From: Thermogemmata fonticola
GTDB lineage: Bacteria > Planctomycetota > Planctomycetia > Gemmatales > Gemmataceae
Direction of reading: 5' to 3'
NCBI RefSeq assembly: GCF_013694095.1
Contig: NZ_JACEFB010000002.1
Coordinates: 124,001 to 188,000, forward strand
DNA length: 64,000 nucleotides
Part shown: positions 19,994 to 29,567 of the stretch, in pieces
How positions within the stretch are numbered: position 1 is the stretch's first letter
Layout: every line of letters starts with the position of its first letter
Program-made: the position numbers and the translations under genes
Notes under the pieces: generated by a model
Seen by the model: the letters and a program-made list of their open reading frames with translations, nothing else
Told to the model about the DNA's origin: nothing
Databases searched by the model: none

Positions 19994-21457
19994 TCAACCG
20001 ACGGCAACTTCCTCATACGCGTAGCGGAACTTGCCAGGCAGGCGCGCTTGGACCGCCAAGGCTGCAGCGAGGGCGAGCGGACCAACTCGTCCCAGGTACA
20101 TTAGTCCGATGACAATGCACCGCCCGGCGGATGACAACTGAGGCGTCAAACCCATGGACAATCCGACCAGATTGAAGGCACTGACGGCCTCGAACATGCG
20201 CGGCAAAAAACCGCCGTTGCTGCCACGAGCTTCTGTAATGGACAGTAACAAAATGCCACACGTGACCGCAATAAAACCGATCACAAACAAGCCAATGGCC
20301 CGGTCCGTGGTCTGTTTGCGCAAGGAGCGGCCCCAGACGCTGGCTACTTCCCAACCACGAAAGCGGGACCAGGCCAGAACCATCAACAGGGCCAGCGTCG
20401 TGGTTTTCATCCCTCCCGCCATGCTGCCAGGAGAACCCCCGACGGACATCAGCAGGATGAGCAGGAAGTTGGCGGCATCGCTCCCTTGGCCATGATCGAC
20501 TGTGTTGAATCCACACGTCCGGGTGTTGACACAGATAAAAAAGGCGTTGATACACTTGTCGAGCCAGGACATGTCTTTCAGAGTGGTGTCCCATTCCAGC
20601 CAGATCAGAACGGGTGTGGGGAGGAGCAGTAACATGGCTGTGGTGGTCAATACGAGGCGGGAGTGCAGAGACAGGGTGAAGCGATGGGTCGCTCGCCGCC
20701 GCCAGTATAAGTAGAGTTCCTCCCAGGTCAGGAAGCCTAATCCGCCGGAGATGACCAAAGCGCAGACCACCAGCAAGGTCGGAACATCCTGGCGAAAAGG
20801 AACGAGATTGTCACTGAAGGTGGAAAAACCGGCATTGCAGAAGGCACTGATGGCGTGGAAGAGGGCAGGCCAGGCTGCCCCTTCCCACCCGAACCGAGGA
20901 ACCCAAAGCAGGTATAACAGAATCGCTCCAATCCCCTCAAAGGTCAAAGTGAAGAGGACGATGTGGCGAGTCAATTGCCGGGCATCAATCCGGTGGTAGC
21001 CGATTTCCAGAGGGTTGCCGACAGCAGAGGCTTCCTGGCGCAGTGAGGGACGCCCCCCCAACGCGGTGATCACCAGAGTCGTGAAGGTCAAGATGCCAAT
21101 GCCACCACTCTGAATGAGCAGCAAGAGCCAGGCTTGACCCAGCGGAGTGAATGCGGTTGCAGTATCGACCACCACCAGGCCCGTCGTGCAGACGGCGCTA
21201 GTCGCTGTGAAGCAGGCCTCCAGCCAGGAAAGGCGTACACCTTCATGACAAATGCCCGGCAGCCACTTCAAGCCAACGGTGCCCAAAGCGATCAGCAGGA
21301 TAAACGAGCCGGCGAGCATCTGGGGAGGAGTGCGGCGCTGCCACCACGACGGACGCTGGCCGATTGGTACATCCCAGAGTGGACGCATGGATACTTTCAC
21401 AAACTCAGACTCAAATCTCCTCGACCAGTCCCTACTTTCTCCAGTACTTTGGGCCAT
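19994..21457 (-). CDS. ktrB: KtrB/TrkH-type potassium uptake membrane subunit
   Basis: This K+-translocating membrane protein of about 487 residues has many hydrophobic segments arranged as four M1-P-M2 repeats. Selectivity-filter-like loops can be seen: TSAVCTTGLVVVDT in the first repeat, SAFCNAGFSTFSDN in the second, NTRTCGFNTVDHG in the third, and SAFNLVGLSMGLT in the fourth. These match the SuperK family TrkH/KtrB. Start choice is uncertain: ATG at 21457 is used, with ATG at 21388 possible. Together with the RCK protein downstream it should form a complete Ktr-type K+ uptake system, probably Na+- or H+-coupled. Confidence 0.92.
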   Translation of the reverse strand: MAQSTGESRDWSRRFESEFVKVSMRPLWDVPIGQRPSWWQRRTPPQMLAGSFILLIALGTVGLKWLPGICHEGVRLSWLEACFTATSAVCTTGLVVVDTATAFTPLGQAWLLLLIQSGGIGILTFTTLVITALGGRPSLRQEASAVGNPLEIGYHRIDARQLTRHIVLFTLTFEGIGAILLYLLWVPRFGWEGAAWPALFHAISAFCNAGFSTFSDNLVPFRQDVPTLLVVCALVISGGLGFLTWEELYLYWRRRATHRFTLSLHSRLVLTTTAMLLLLPTPVLIWLEWDTTLKDMSWLDKCINAFFICVNTRTCGFNTVDHGQGSDAANFLLILLMSVGGSPGSMAGGMKTTTLALLMVLAWSRFRGWEVASVWGRSLRKQTTDRAIGLFVIGFIAVTCGILLLSITEARGSNGGFLPRMFEAVSAFNLVGLSMGLTPQLSSAGRCIVIGLMYLGRVGPLALAAALAVQARLPGKFRYAYEEVAVG

Positions 21458-21508
21458 GCTGTTATTGGGCAATACCGTTAAATTGCTGGTGAGGAGTGTT
21501 CAGCAGCC

Positions 21509-22462
21509 CTAGCGTAAAGTTTCTGGGTCCAGCCGCACGTGCTTGATGTGTGTGCGCCGCCAAGTGTAGGTGATTTCCAATAGCCCCGACGAGGCGGCAA
21601 TCATGGCGGGATAGGAGTACTCCCCGGCTTCCGTTTCGAGATCATAGACCTTTTTCCAGGTTTTGCCGTCATCGCGAGAACGGGCTAGGCTCAGGGGCGT
21701 GCGGGTCAGCACCGTCGGGTTGTAAATTAGGATCAAGTCTCCGTTTTTGCACCGCACCACATCGATGCCAGAGTTAGGGTTGGGCAAATCTGTTTCCGCG
21801 GCTGGAGAAAATGTCAATCCGCCGTCACGGGATTCGGCCCGGCAGATTTTTCGCGGCTCACGGGAACGCAGCAAAGCAACGATCTGTCCCTCGGCCGTCT
21901 CGAACAACGTCGGTTGAATCTGGTGATGCTTCCCGGGCAAGGGGAAGGCATTCGAGCGCCGCCAGGTTTTACCGTCATCCCGCGAACTATCCACATAGGG
22001 CGTCCAGTTGCGATAACTTTCGATCGAGGTTCCAGCCAAAATGGTTCCATCGGCCCGCTGGATCGGCTTGGCTCGAACGGGGCCAAATTGTCCGGCGGGT
22101 AACATTTCGGGCGGGGACCAGCTTTTCCCGTTATCCGAAGAGGTCCGGACATAGCCGCTCCACTGCTGGGGATTCGGACCGGCCTTATACCAGAGGTACA
22201 GAGTTCCTTTAGCCGTGCGAAACAGGACCGGATTCCAGCAGGGTTGGCCCGGCTCACTGCCCCAAACCCGCGGCTCGCTCCAGCGCTGCCCGTCAAAAAT
22301 ACTGCCCCAGATCTGCACGTCCTTAGCTCCTTCATCTTTGCCGCCAAACCATGCGGCCAAGAGCCGCCCCCCTTCCACTTCCACGATCGTGGAAGCATGA
22401 CAGGAGGCGAAGGGGGCCTTCTCGAAGATCAACCGACTTTCCACCGACACAGTGCGTATCAT
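21509..22462 (-). CDS. Sialidase-like BNR-repeat protein (exo-alpha-sialidase family)
   Basis: This 317-residue beta-propeller protein has several Asp-box (BNR) motifs: SSDNGKSW, SRDDGKTW (twice) and SRDGGLTF. The N-terminal block with SCHASTIVEVEGGRLLAAWFGG resembles the BNR_2 / neuraminidase-like family. No signal peptide is seen, so it is probably cytoplasmic. Such proteins include true sialidases and other glycoside hydrolases; the substrate cannot be stated. The ATG at 22462 has GGAGG-rich sequence upstream. It is the last gene before a long non-coding stretch carrying the MITE-like element. Confidence 0.8.
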   Translation of the reverse strand: MIRTVSVESRLIFEKAPFASCHASTIVEVEGGRLLAAWFGGKDEGAKDVQIWGSIFDGQRWSEPRVWGSEPGQPCWNPVLFRTAKGTLYLWYKAGPNPQQWSGYVRTSSDNGKSWSPPEMLPAGQFGPVRAKPIQRADGTILAGTSIESYRNWTPYVDSSRDDGKTWRRSNAFPLPGKHHQIQPTLFETAEGQIVALLRSREPRKICRAESRDGGLTFSPAAETDLPNPNSGIDVVRCKNGDLILIYNPTVLTRTPLSLARSRDDGKTWKKVYDLETEAGEYSYPAMIAASSGLLEITYTWRRTHIKHVRLDPETLR

Positions 22463-23294
22463 GATCCATCCTCCCCGCCTTCCAATGCACAGTCTGTACC
22501 ATCTCCTTCACACTTCACAGGTCTGGACTCCGGGATCACCCACTTAGCACTCGTTCTTTCCGCCAACGCGCTCCAGCTTTTCATCTGACACTTCAGGAGA
22601 AACAACTCTATAGGATAGGAGTCTGGAAAATTCCCGCAAGCAGATCATGGCGAAACTCCGTCAGGTCGGGTGTAACCAAATTCTCTTGGGGACTATTTGT
22701 ACAGTTGATAGCTCAGTCGCCGAGTGTAAGTCGTCGGATTGAATGCAAAGCAAGGGGTTGAATTGTCTGTCACCGCAAAGTCTTGCCCTCCCAGTGTCTG
22801 CGGGAAACTAGATGGACCCCAGAAAATCTGGTTACACCCAGTCAGGTCGGGGAACCCTCCCCCAATTTGCTGGCAAACTGTTGGTTGGTCAACATGTCCT
22901 GGAATTGACCTGAAGTTGTTGAGAGAATACCATACCAGTGTGGTGGAAGATGAGGCAGGGCACAGGAGCACATCTACGATTAGTTGAAGACGAACCGGTG
23001 ATCAATCGAATGGGTATTTCGGGATCACGGAACGCTGGACGAGGGCACGTATTGGGTGTTCCTTTGGAAAGTTCTAGGTGACATGATGGATGGCTCTACG
23101 CCTTTTGGTCCACAGGGAGAAAAGGTTCTTGAATCTGAGGGGGAAGAATTCTATTCCAGTTTCTGGGAGAAGTGGCCCCAGCCGGGAAAGGAATGACGGC
23201 AGCAGGTGCTGGCGTTGAGGCCGCTGCCGGTAAGGTAGGCCCGAACTTGGTGGAGGACGAATTGCCCGTCTCTGACGCGGCGGTTTGTGTATAA
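22463..23294. other. Long intergenic region holding a MITE-like element
   Basis: About 830 bases without a convincing gene lie between the sialidase-like gene and rsmE. The reading frames here are short and lack motifs. The only clear structure is the element with inverted ends and target duplication at 22660-22847. The stretch is more AT-rich and less coding-like than its neighbours. Confidence 0.5.
22660..22847. mobile_element. Miniature inverted-repeat element with 7-bp target site duplication
   Basis: The left end begins CGGGTGTAACCAAATTC (from 22667) and continues TCTTGGGG. The right end, read as reverse complement from 22840, begins TGGGTGTAACCAGATTT and continues TCTGGGG. The first 10 bases after the outermost one (GGGTGTAACC) are identical and the inner part is imperfect. 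The direct repeat GTCAGGT flanks both sides (22660-22666 and 22841-22847). If C is counted, the duplication is 8 bp. The interior, about 120 bases, has no transposase fragment, so it would need an enzyme supplied in trans. Confidence 0.7.
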
Positions 23295-24101
23295 ATGGCA
23301 GAACGATTCTTTTGCCCCGATCCATTGGAAGTTGGCGACTACGTTCTGACTGGTCCGGAAGCGCACCACCTGGCCCACGTCCGGCGCATCGAGTTGGGGG
23401 AACGTGTGGTGCTCTTCAACGGGGACGGACGAGAATACCCCGCGGAAGTGATATCCGTGGGGCGGCGATGTGTTGTTCTGAGTATTCTCTCTGTTGAGGA
23501 GGCCGAACGGGAGTTGCCTGTTCCGATCTGGGTGGCCTCGGCACTCCCCAAGGCGGATCGGACGGACTTTCTCGTGGAGAAATTGACAGAGTTGGGCGTT
23601 ACCCGCTTCATTCCCCTCCTGACAGCACGGAGCGTCGTGATCCCGCGGGAAGGTGCGGTCGAGCGCTTCGAGCGCGCCGTCATCGAAGCCAGTAAACAGT
23701 GTGGTCGCAATCGTTTGATGCATATTGATCCGCCGCAGCGATGGGAACAGTTTGTTGGGCGTACCGATCTGCCTCCATGCAAGGTGCTGTTGCATCCGAA
23801 CACGAGCTTGCCGCCGTTATCAGGAGTGTCCGCGGCAGGTGGCGTGTTGGCGGTTGGTCCGGAAGGAGGGTTTACCGCCGAGGAAATCACCGCCGCTCGA
23901 GAGAACGGCTGGGAACTCATGAATCTCGGCCCGCGCACTCTACGGATTGAGACCGCTGCCCTGACGGCTGTTGCCCGTTGGAGCGACCCCCTCCGCCTGA
24001 GTCCTTCACCCCCGTCGGCTGCTGCCGCTGAGAGCCAAGCAGCTTCAGATGGTACCCCTTTGGAGACAGGATTAGACCGCGCTGGGTTACGCAGTCCGTG
24101 A
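23295..24101 (+). CDS. rsmE: 16S rRNA (uracil(1498)-N(3))-methyltransferase RsmE
   Basis: This 268-residue SPOUT-class methyltransferase modifies U1498 of 16S rRNA with SAM. It has an N-terminal PUA-like domain (EAHHLAHVRRIELGERVVLFNGDG) and a C-terminal knotted SPOUT domain. Conserved blocks are ALPKADRTDFLVEKLTELGV, EASKQCGRNRLM, GPEGGFTAEEI and NLGPRTLRIETAAL. A Ser/Pro/Ala-rich tail of about 30 residues follows. It starts at ATG 23295 and is convergent with the DinB-like gene. Confidence 0.95.
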   Translation: MAERFFCPDPLEVGDYVLTGPEAHHLAHVRRIELGERVVLFNGDGREYPAEVISVGRRCVVLSILSVEEAERELPVPIWVASALPKADRTDFLVEKLTELGVTRFIPLLTARSVVIPREGAVERFERAVIEASKQCGRNRLMHIDPPQRWEQFVGRTDLPPCKVLLHPNTSLPPLSGVSAAGGVLAVGPEGGFTAEEITAARENGWELMNLGPRTLRIETAALTAVARWSDPLRLSPSPPSAAAAESQAASDGTPLETGLDRAGLRSP

Positions 24102-24125
24102 CGGAAGATCAGGACGAATCACGGC

Positions 24126-24617
24126 TCAGGACGAAAGCACGGGCAAACCCAAGGCGCGCCGCTTCTCTGCCACGAAGGCCAAGTGATGCGGGATGTGATT
24201 GATGATCGTACGGATTACCTTTTCCAGTGTTTGCAGGCCGCGGAGATTGTGGCACCCTGTCTTTTGCAACTGCTCCGGACTCAAATGGCGGATGATCCGG
24301 GCCACATCCCGCCGGGTCGCTTCAATTAACTGGAGTTGTTCTTCCAGATCGCGTTCGTGGTAGGCGAGGGCTTGAACGTAGAGATTTTCATCGGCTGCCA
24401 GATAGAGCGGAGGTTCTGGCAGAGCGATGATTCGCTTGATCCGATCGGCGAATACCTGTTCAAAGTCGGCTAGATGGCAGACCACTTCCATGGTGCTCCA
24501 GCGACCAGGGATTGGCCGCGCCAGTAATTGCTCCCGGCTCATATCCGCCACAGCGGCCCGGACCGCGAAGGCACCAGCGAGGTATTCGTCCGCTAAAGCG
24601 TGGGCTGGAGAAGTCAT
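24126..24617 (-). CDS. DinB/YfiT-like four-helix-bundle protein
   Basis: This 163-residue protein matches the DinB superfamily of putative metal-dependent four-helix bundles. The likely metal ligands are His48 in MEVVCHLADFE and the His pair H141/H145 in NHIPHHLAFV, the family's usual triad arrangement. The first helix (EYLAGAFAVRAAVADMSREQL) and GRWSTMEVV fit the pattern. Relatives are thiol-transferase or hydrolase-like enzymes, but most have no known substrate. It ends 24 bases from the convergent rsmE stop. Confidence 0.83.
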   Translation of the reverse strand: MTSPAHALADEYLAGAFAVRAAVADMSREQLLARPIPGRWSTMEVVCHLADFEQVFADRIKRIIALPEPPLYLAADENLYVQALAYHERDLEEQLQLIEATRRDVARIIRHLSPEQLQKTGCHNLRGLQTLEKVIRTIINHIPHHLAFVAEKRRALGLPVLSS

Positions 24618-24702
24618 GGCGATTCCCCCAGAATCGAGGAGCTATTCTCATTGAACGTTCTCATTTTGAGCCGAGATGTTCGATCCCGAAAGTCAAGTCG
24701 GT

Positions 24703-27700
24703 TTAGTTCCGACTCCTGTCCTTGAGTTCTTCCAGATCGTCATTGTCATTATCCTGCCGAGGGTACCTTTCCTCTTCTTCTTCCTCCTCAAAATGAGGAG
24801 TCGGCAAGTCGAAGGAGATGATGGCGCGCGGATCGGCCTTGGGATCATTCTCCACGATCAGGGGCTGCGAATAATCCTTGCCATCCACTGTTAGGACCAC
24901 GCGGTAGGTTCCAGCGGGGATGGCGACGCCAAGTCCGGCACCGCGGCCGGTGCGACCCGTGCCCCTGCTGGCACTGAGATTCCACGTGACCCGATGGAAA
25001 CCAGGCTCGGCGGACAAATTGCGGAAATCTCGCAAGGTATTGCCGCTGATATCGGTGACTTTGAGGCTGATCGTTTTCGCAGGACGGGTAAGCAGGTAGT
25101 CGATGATGGCTCCGCGGACCGGATTTTCGCCAGCGAATTTGCGCACTTCACGCGAGTAAGGCGAAAGCCGGCCCGTTTCGAGCTTCCAGCGAACAACAGG
25201 GGCGGGAGCAAATAGGGTCGCCGGCTCCTGGAACGGTTGAGAGACTGTGCGGGTCGTACTCGTGGTCGCGCTTGCAGCCGAAGCAGCCGAGGTGGAGTCG
25301 GGCGGTGCCAATTGACGCAATGTCGTTACGTCCAGGATCCAAATGCTCCGGCCATGGGTTGCCACCACGATTTCACCGGCTGTTGTCGGTTGGGCCACCT
25401 CGTGAATGGCGACGGTGGGCAGATTGTTGTTAAGTTTCGTCCAATGTCCACCGCGATCGAGGGAGACAAAAATGGCGAATTCCGTGCCGCAGTAAAGGAT
25501 GTTGGGGTTGGTGATATCCTCCCGCAACACACGGGTGGAACCGAATGGGGGCAGGTTGGCCGTGATCGCTTTCCAGCTCTGGCCGTAATCCTCGGTGACA
25601 AACAGGTAAGGTTTATCATCATCAGAGCGATGGGCATCGATGGCAACGTAACACCGTCCTTCCACGAAGCGGCTGGGTTCGATACTACTGATCCAGCGGG
25701 GACCCGGCAGGCCCGCAGAACGAAGTTTGTCCGCTACGTTGGTCCATTTCTGGCCGCCATCACGAGTGATCCAGAGATTACCGTCGTCGGTACCGGCCCA
25801 GAGCAGATCAGGAGAACGCGGGCTTTCAGCGATGGCGGAAATGGTGCCCTTTTTGCTGGCGGTCAAATCAGGACTGATCGCCTTGAGGTCGGCGCCGCGG
25901 TTGATCGAGCGGAAGACGTACTGAGCGCCGCAGTAGAAGATGGCCGGGTTGTGATGCGAGAGGATGAAGGGAGTGTTCCAATTCCAGCGCAACGGCTCGT
26001 TGGGAGTCACAGGCCGGGCACCGATGCGAGCCACTTCTCCGGTGCGGAGGTTGCGTCGGATCATACCGCCATTCTGGCTGGTGGCATACACAATGTCCGG
26101 GTCGGACAGATCGACTCGGCAGGTGAATCCGTCGCCTCCGTTGAGGAAAAGCCAATCTTCATTACTCGGCCCAGTAGGCCGCATCGTCTGGCTAGGACCG
26201 CCCCAGGAGCCGTTATCTTGCAGGCCGCCATAGACGTTGTAGGGTGTCCGGTTATCCACACAGACGTGATAGAACTGGCCCAGAGCTAGGACGTTGAGGT
26301 GGTCCCAGTTGTCACCCCGGTCATACGTGACGTAGAAACCGCCATCCGTGCCAATGAGCATGTGCCGGCTGTCCTTGGGATTGATCCAGAGGGCGTGGTG
26401 ATCGGGATGCAGACCCCGCGCTGGGGCAGCCGCGAAGCGTTCCCCACCGTTTGTAGAACGCCACAGAGTCGTATCACCGAGCACATAGAGTGTCTTGTCG
26501 TCGTTGGGATCGACCCGGATGACCGAAAAGTAGAAGGGGCGGGGATTGAGGCTATTGACGCGCCGCCAGGTCTCTCCCCCATCCCGCGAGACGAAAACTC
26601 CACCGGTCTGGTAGCCATCCTTGCCTTGGTCCCGCTGGACGTTGGGCTGCTGGCCGCCCACGGCAGGACTGAGCAAAAAGGGGCGTGCAGAAGCGACCGG
26701 TGGGGCTAAAACCACCTCCACTTGCTTGCTCTCTTTTCCGCGAAGGTAAACAAGGGGGACTTTGTCGCCAGGGGAAAACTCTTGGAGGACCGCTCGCAAC
26801 GACTTTTGATCCGTGACACTCTTGCCCGCGATCTTGCTGATGACGTCTCCTGCTTGCATACCAGCCTTGGCGGCAGGTCCATCGGGGCTGACGCTTTCAA
26901 TGGCAATTCCACCAATGGCGGGACCGCGGGCCAAGGTGACTCCTAAAGCAGGCGGCGGTGCATCCGGACGTCGGCCCAACGTCACCACAAAGCGCACCTC
27001 TTTTTTGTCCCGCACCACTGTGAATTCCACTTTGTCGCCTGGTTTCTTCGTGCCGATGTAGTCCAGCATCGCTTCATAGTCTGCGATCTTTTTGCCGTCT
27101 AAAGCTACAATGATATCTCCGTTTTTTCCTCCTCCTTTTGCTACAGGTCCATCTCCCACTTCTTCAATTTTGACTCCGCCTCCGGAAGCTGTATCACTGG
27201 AAATACCCATATAAGCAGTAATCGGAGTGCGGCCTTTACCCACATTTTCTGTGTCGATGATAGCGTAGATCAGCCCTTTGGTTTTCCGAGAGGCATCGAG
27301 GCCGATCCGTCCGAGTTTGACGGTGGGCAGTCCGTTAGGTTTGCTGGGATCATTCAATTTTTTCCAGGTTTTTCCTCCGTCCGTTGTCTTGTAAAGCCCG
27401 CTACCGCTTCCGTGGGTGATCACTGGGCCGTACTGGTCGGTCGTGGGCCACGTGGTATTGGGGCCGTAAAAGCCATCGAATTCATCCCGCCGCCGTTCCC
27501 ATGTGGCAACGATCAGTGTCTCGGGATCAAAGGGATCCATAATCATATCGATGACGCCAGTTCTGTCATCGACATAAAGGATTTTATTCCAGGTCTTACC
27601 GCCATCCGTTGTTTTGAAAAGTCCTCTCTCAGGATTCGGACCATACAAACGTCCCAACGCTCCTACATAGACGATATCGGGGTTTCTGGGATGAATGAGG

Positions 27701-28269
27701 ATTTTGCCAATTTGGAACGAGTGTTTCAATCCCATATGGCGCCAAGTCTTACCACCATCAGTGCTTTTGTAAACTCCATCTCCATATGAGACCGAGTTAC
27801 GCGGATTGGCCTCACCTGTGCCGACCCACACGATGTTCGGATTGCTCGGAGCCACAGCCACATCCCCAATGGACACTGTGTTCTCTCGATCGAAAAGGTG
27901 GGTAAAGGTGGTGCCGTTGTTGGTGGTTTTGATCAATCCTCCGGAGGCGGTGGCAACGTAATAAGTCGTGGGGTCGCTTTCGACGACAGCGATGGCGGTG
28001 ATGCGCCCTCCCATGTTAGCGGGTCCGATGCAGCGCCAGGTCAGCTTCTGGATGACCGTCTCCAGAGTGACGGAGGGACGGGCCGCCGAGGCCTTGCGGA
28101 GCGCATCCAGTTTTTTTTGCAGCTCGGCGATCTGCCGTTCCAGATCGGCAATCTGCTTTTGAGTGTCCTCAGCAGGCAGTGGTTGCTGGGAACGGGCAAG
28201 TTCGGGCAGAGTGATGAGTCCGATGAACAGCCAAAAGAAGGCCCACGCACGCAGAAACCGGTTACTCAT
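24703..28269 (-). CDS. Large exported BNR/VPS10-like beta-propeller protein with tandem PDZ domains
   Basis: This 1188-residue protein begins with a signal peptide (FLRAWAFFWLFIGLITLPELARS) and a short coiled coil at residues 33-60. A sortilin-like propeller follows with repeated Asp-box motifs (STDGGKTW, TTDGGKTW, SRDGGETW, TRDGGQKW). Two PDZ domains, at about 351-432 and 440-523, are inserted into the propeller. The second has the classic GPAAKAGMQAGDVISKIAGKSV. After the propeller, a C-terminal immunoglobulin-like region (ISLKVTDISGNTLRDFRNL...) resembles FlgD-Ig folds. It probably binds peptides or sugars outside the cell. The function of this architecture is unknown to me. Confidence 0.85.
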   Translation of the reverse strand: MSNRFLRAWAFFWLFIGLITLPELARSQQPLPAEDTQKQIADLERQIAELQKKLDALRKASAARPSVTLETVIQKLTWRCIGPANMGGRITAIAVVESDPTTYYVATASGGLIKTTNNGTTFTHLFDRENTVSIGDVAVAPSNPNIVWVGTGEANPRNSVSYGDGVYKSTDGGKTWRHMGLKHSFQIGKILIHPRNPDIVYVGALGRLYGPNPERGLFKTTDGGKTWNKILYVDDRTGVIDMIMDPFDPETLIVATWERRRDEFDGFYGPNTTWPTTDQYGPVITHGSGSGLYKTTDGGKTWKKLNDPSKPNGLPTVKLGRIGLDASRKTKGLIYAIIDTENVGKGRTPITAYMGISSDTASGGGVKIEEVGDGPVAKGGGKNGDIIVALDGKKIADYEAMLDYIGTKKPGDKVEFTVVRDKKEVRFVVTLGRRPDAPPPALGVTLARGPAIGGIAIESVSPDGPAAKAGMQAGDVISKIAGKSVTDQKSLRAVLQEFSPGDKVPLVYLRGKESKQVEVVLAPPVASARPFLLSPAVGGQQPNVQRDQGKDGYQTGGVFVSRDGGETWRRVNSLNPRPFYFSVIRVDPNDDKTLYVLGDTTLWRSTNGGERFAAAPARGLHPDHHALWINPKDSRHMLIGTDGGFYVTYDRGDNWDHLNVLALGQFYHVCVDNRTPYNVYGGLQDNGSWGGPSQTMRPTGPSNEDWLFLNGGDGFTCRVDLSDPDIVYATSQNGGMIRRNLRTGEVARIGARPVTPNEPLRWNWNTPFILSHHNPAIFYCGAQYVFRSINRGADLKAISPDLTASKKGTISAIAESPRSPDLLWAGTDDGNLWITRDGGQKWTNVADKLRSAGLPGPRWISSIEPSRFVEGRCYVAIDAHRSDDDKPYLFVTEDYGQSWKAITANLPPFGSTRVLREDITNPNILYCGTEFAIFVSLDRGGHWTKLNNNLPTVAIHEVAQPTTAGEIVVATHGRSIWILDVTTLRQLAPPDSTSAASAASATTSTTRTVSQPFQEPATLFAPAPVVRWKLETGRLSPYSREVRKFAGENPVRGAIIDYLLTRPAKTISLKVTDISGNTLRDFRNLSAEPGFHRVTWNLSASRGTGRTGRGAGLGVAIPAGTYRVVLTVDGKDYSQPLIVENDPKADPRAIISFDLPTPHFEEEEEEERYPRQDNDNDDLEELKDRSRN

Positions 28270-28631
28270 GGCGGCATCTCACAAAAAGGGAGGGGTATAC
28301 CTCGGATGAGTCGCACAATTTACCTAGGTACCCGATTTTAGCAGGTTGCCTAGTGGGTCAGCAAGGGTTCGGGTTGCCTTGCCAGCTCGATTCATGTCAA
28401 GGAACGGGACTGTAGCGGATGGGACGGGAATGCGGGTTTTCCGCTATGACAGCGGAGTGGTATAACAGGGAAGCGCAGTGTGAAGCCAGAGGGAGTCAGC
28501 AACAGCGGATCATGTGCTCGGAACAGAGGGTGTGAGGCGGCAAAACCGATTTCCGACGGTGGCCGGCAGTCGCGAGTTTCCAGAATCAGTGATAGAGGTG
28601 ACGGATTGAAAAATCAGGAAGGGGAATAGGG
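28270..28631. other. Divergent intergenic region
   Basis: About 360 bases between the large PDZ/BNR protein and the kinase-like gene. It contains no recognisable RNA or small gene. GAAGGGGA just before 28632 is the ribosome binding site of the next gene. Confidence 0.4.
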
Positions 28632-29567
28632 ATGGCTGTGGGAAGATGGGTGCTGGGAGTCGATGGCGGTGCGACGACGACAACTGCCTTGCTGGCGGAA
28701 TTGGAGACAGGCCAAGTGGTTGGTCGTGGGACAGGAGGTTCCTCAAACATTCAAGCGGTGGGTGAAACAGCAGCCTTGCGAGAGCTGAACACGGCAGTGG
28801 CAGCCGCATTTGCAGCGGCGGGCCTGCGTCGGCAACCTGTAACGGCAGCCGCCTTGGGGTTAGCGGGGATCGATCTAGACGGCGAGGATGTGATCCGAGG
28901 GTGGGCGGACCTGGTCGATCTTGCGGAGCGGCTTCTGGTGGTCAACGATGCACGCCTGTTATTCGCCGCCGGAACGCCACAAGATTGGGGGTTAGCTATC
29001 ATTGCGGGCACTGGCTCGATTGCTTACACGCGTACTCCGGAAGGAAACAACAACCGGACCGGCGGGTGGGGTTGGCTGCTGGGAGATGAAGGAAGCGCTT
29101 TCCAAATCGGTTTGCGTGCCCTGCGAGCGGTATGCCGGACCGCGGATGGCGTGGGACCGCCTAGCCGGCTGAGCCAAATTGTTCTGGAGAAACTCGGATC
29201 GAGTCAAATTCGGGACTTGATCCCCGCGGTGTACCGGGGAAGTTGGGACAAAGCGTTCATCGCTCGGTTGGCCCCCGTGGTGCTGGATTGTGCCCAACAC
29301 GACGAGGTGGCAGAGCAGATTGTGGCTTCGCAGGCTCAGGCCTTGGCACGGACGGCAGCAGCGGCCGTGCGGCAGATGCACTGGTCAGAACACCTTATTC
29401 CCACAGCCCTAAGTGGCGGGTTGTTCCTTCATAGCGAAATGTATCGAGCACGGTTCCTGGAATATCTCCGCCGAGAAGGTGTTCATCCGGAACCAGTGAC
29501 GCTGGTGGAGGAACCCGCACGGGGAGCCGTCCTGCTGGCTCGACAACTTTGTACCGATCTCGCTTAA
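28632..29567 (+). CDS. BadF/BadG/BcrA/BcrD-type ATPase, N-acetylglucosamine-kinase-like
   Basis: This 311-residue member of the ASKHA sugar-kinase fold has an N-terminal phosphate-1 loop VLGVDGGATTTTALLAE. The second nucleotide motif is IIAGTGSIAYTR, followed by GGWGWLLGDEGSAFQIG, the hallmark of the GlcNAc kinase (NAGK) branch of the BcrAD family. A C-terminal adenosine motif (LSGGLFLHS) is present. It probably phosphorylates GlcNAc or another amino sugar, perhaps in cell-envelope recycling. It is not linked to obvious amino-sugar genes. Confidence 0.85.
   Translation: MAVGRWVLGVDGGATTTTALLAELETGQVVGRGTGGSSNIQAVGETAALRELNTAVAAAFAAAGLRRQPVTAAALGLAGIDLDGEDVIRGWADLVDLAERLLVVNDARLLFAAGTPQDWGLAIIAGTGSIAYTRTPEGNNNRTGGWGWLLGDEGSAFQIGLRALRAVCRTADGVGPPSRLSQIVLEKLGSSQIRDLIPAVYRGSWDKAFIARLAPVVLDCAQHDEVAEQIVASQAQALARTAAAAVRQMHWSEHLIPTALSGGLFLHSEMYRARFLEYLRREGVHPEPVTLVEEPARGAVLLARQLCTDLA

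Noticed and set aside
28270-28631. A tRNA-like segment around GGGTTCGGGTTGC
   Set aside because: The pairing needed for acceptor and anticodon stems is absent.
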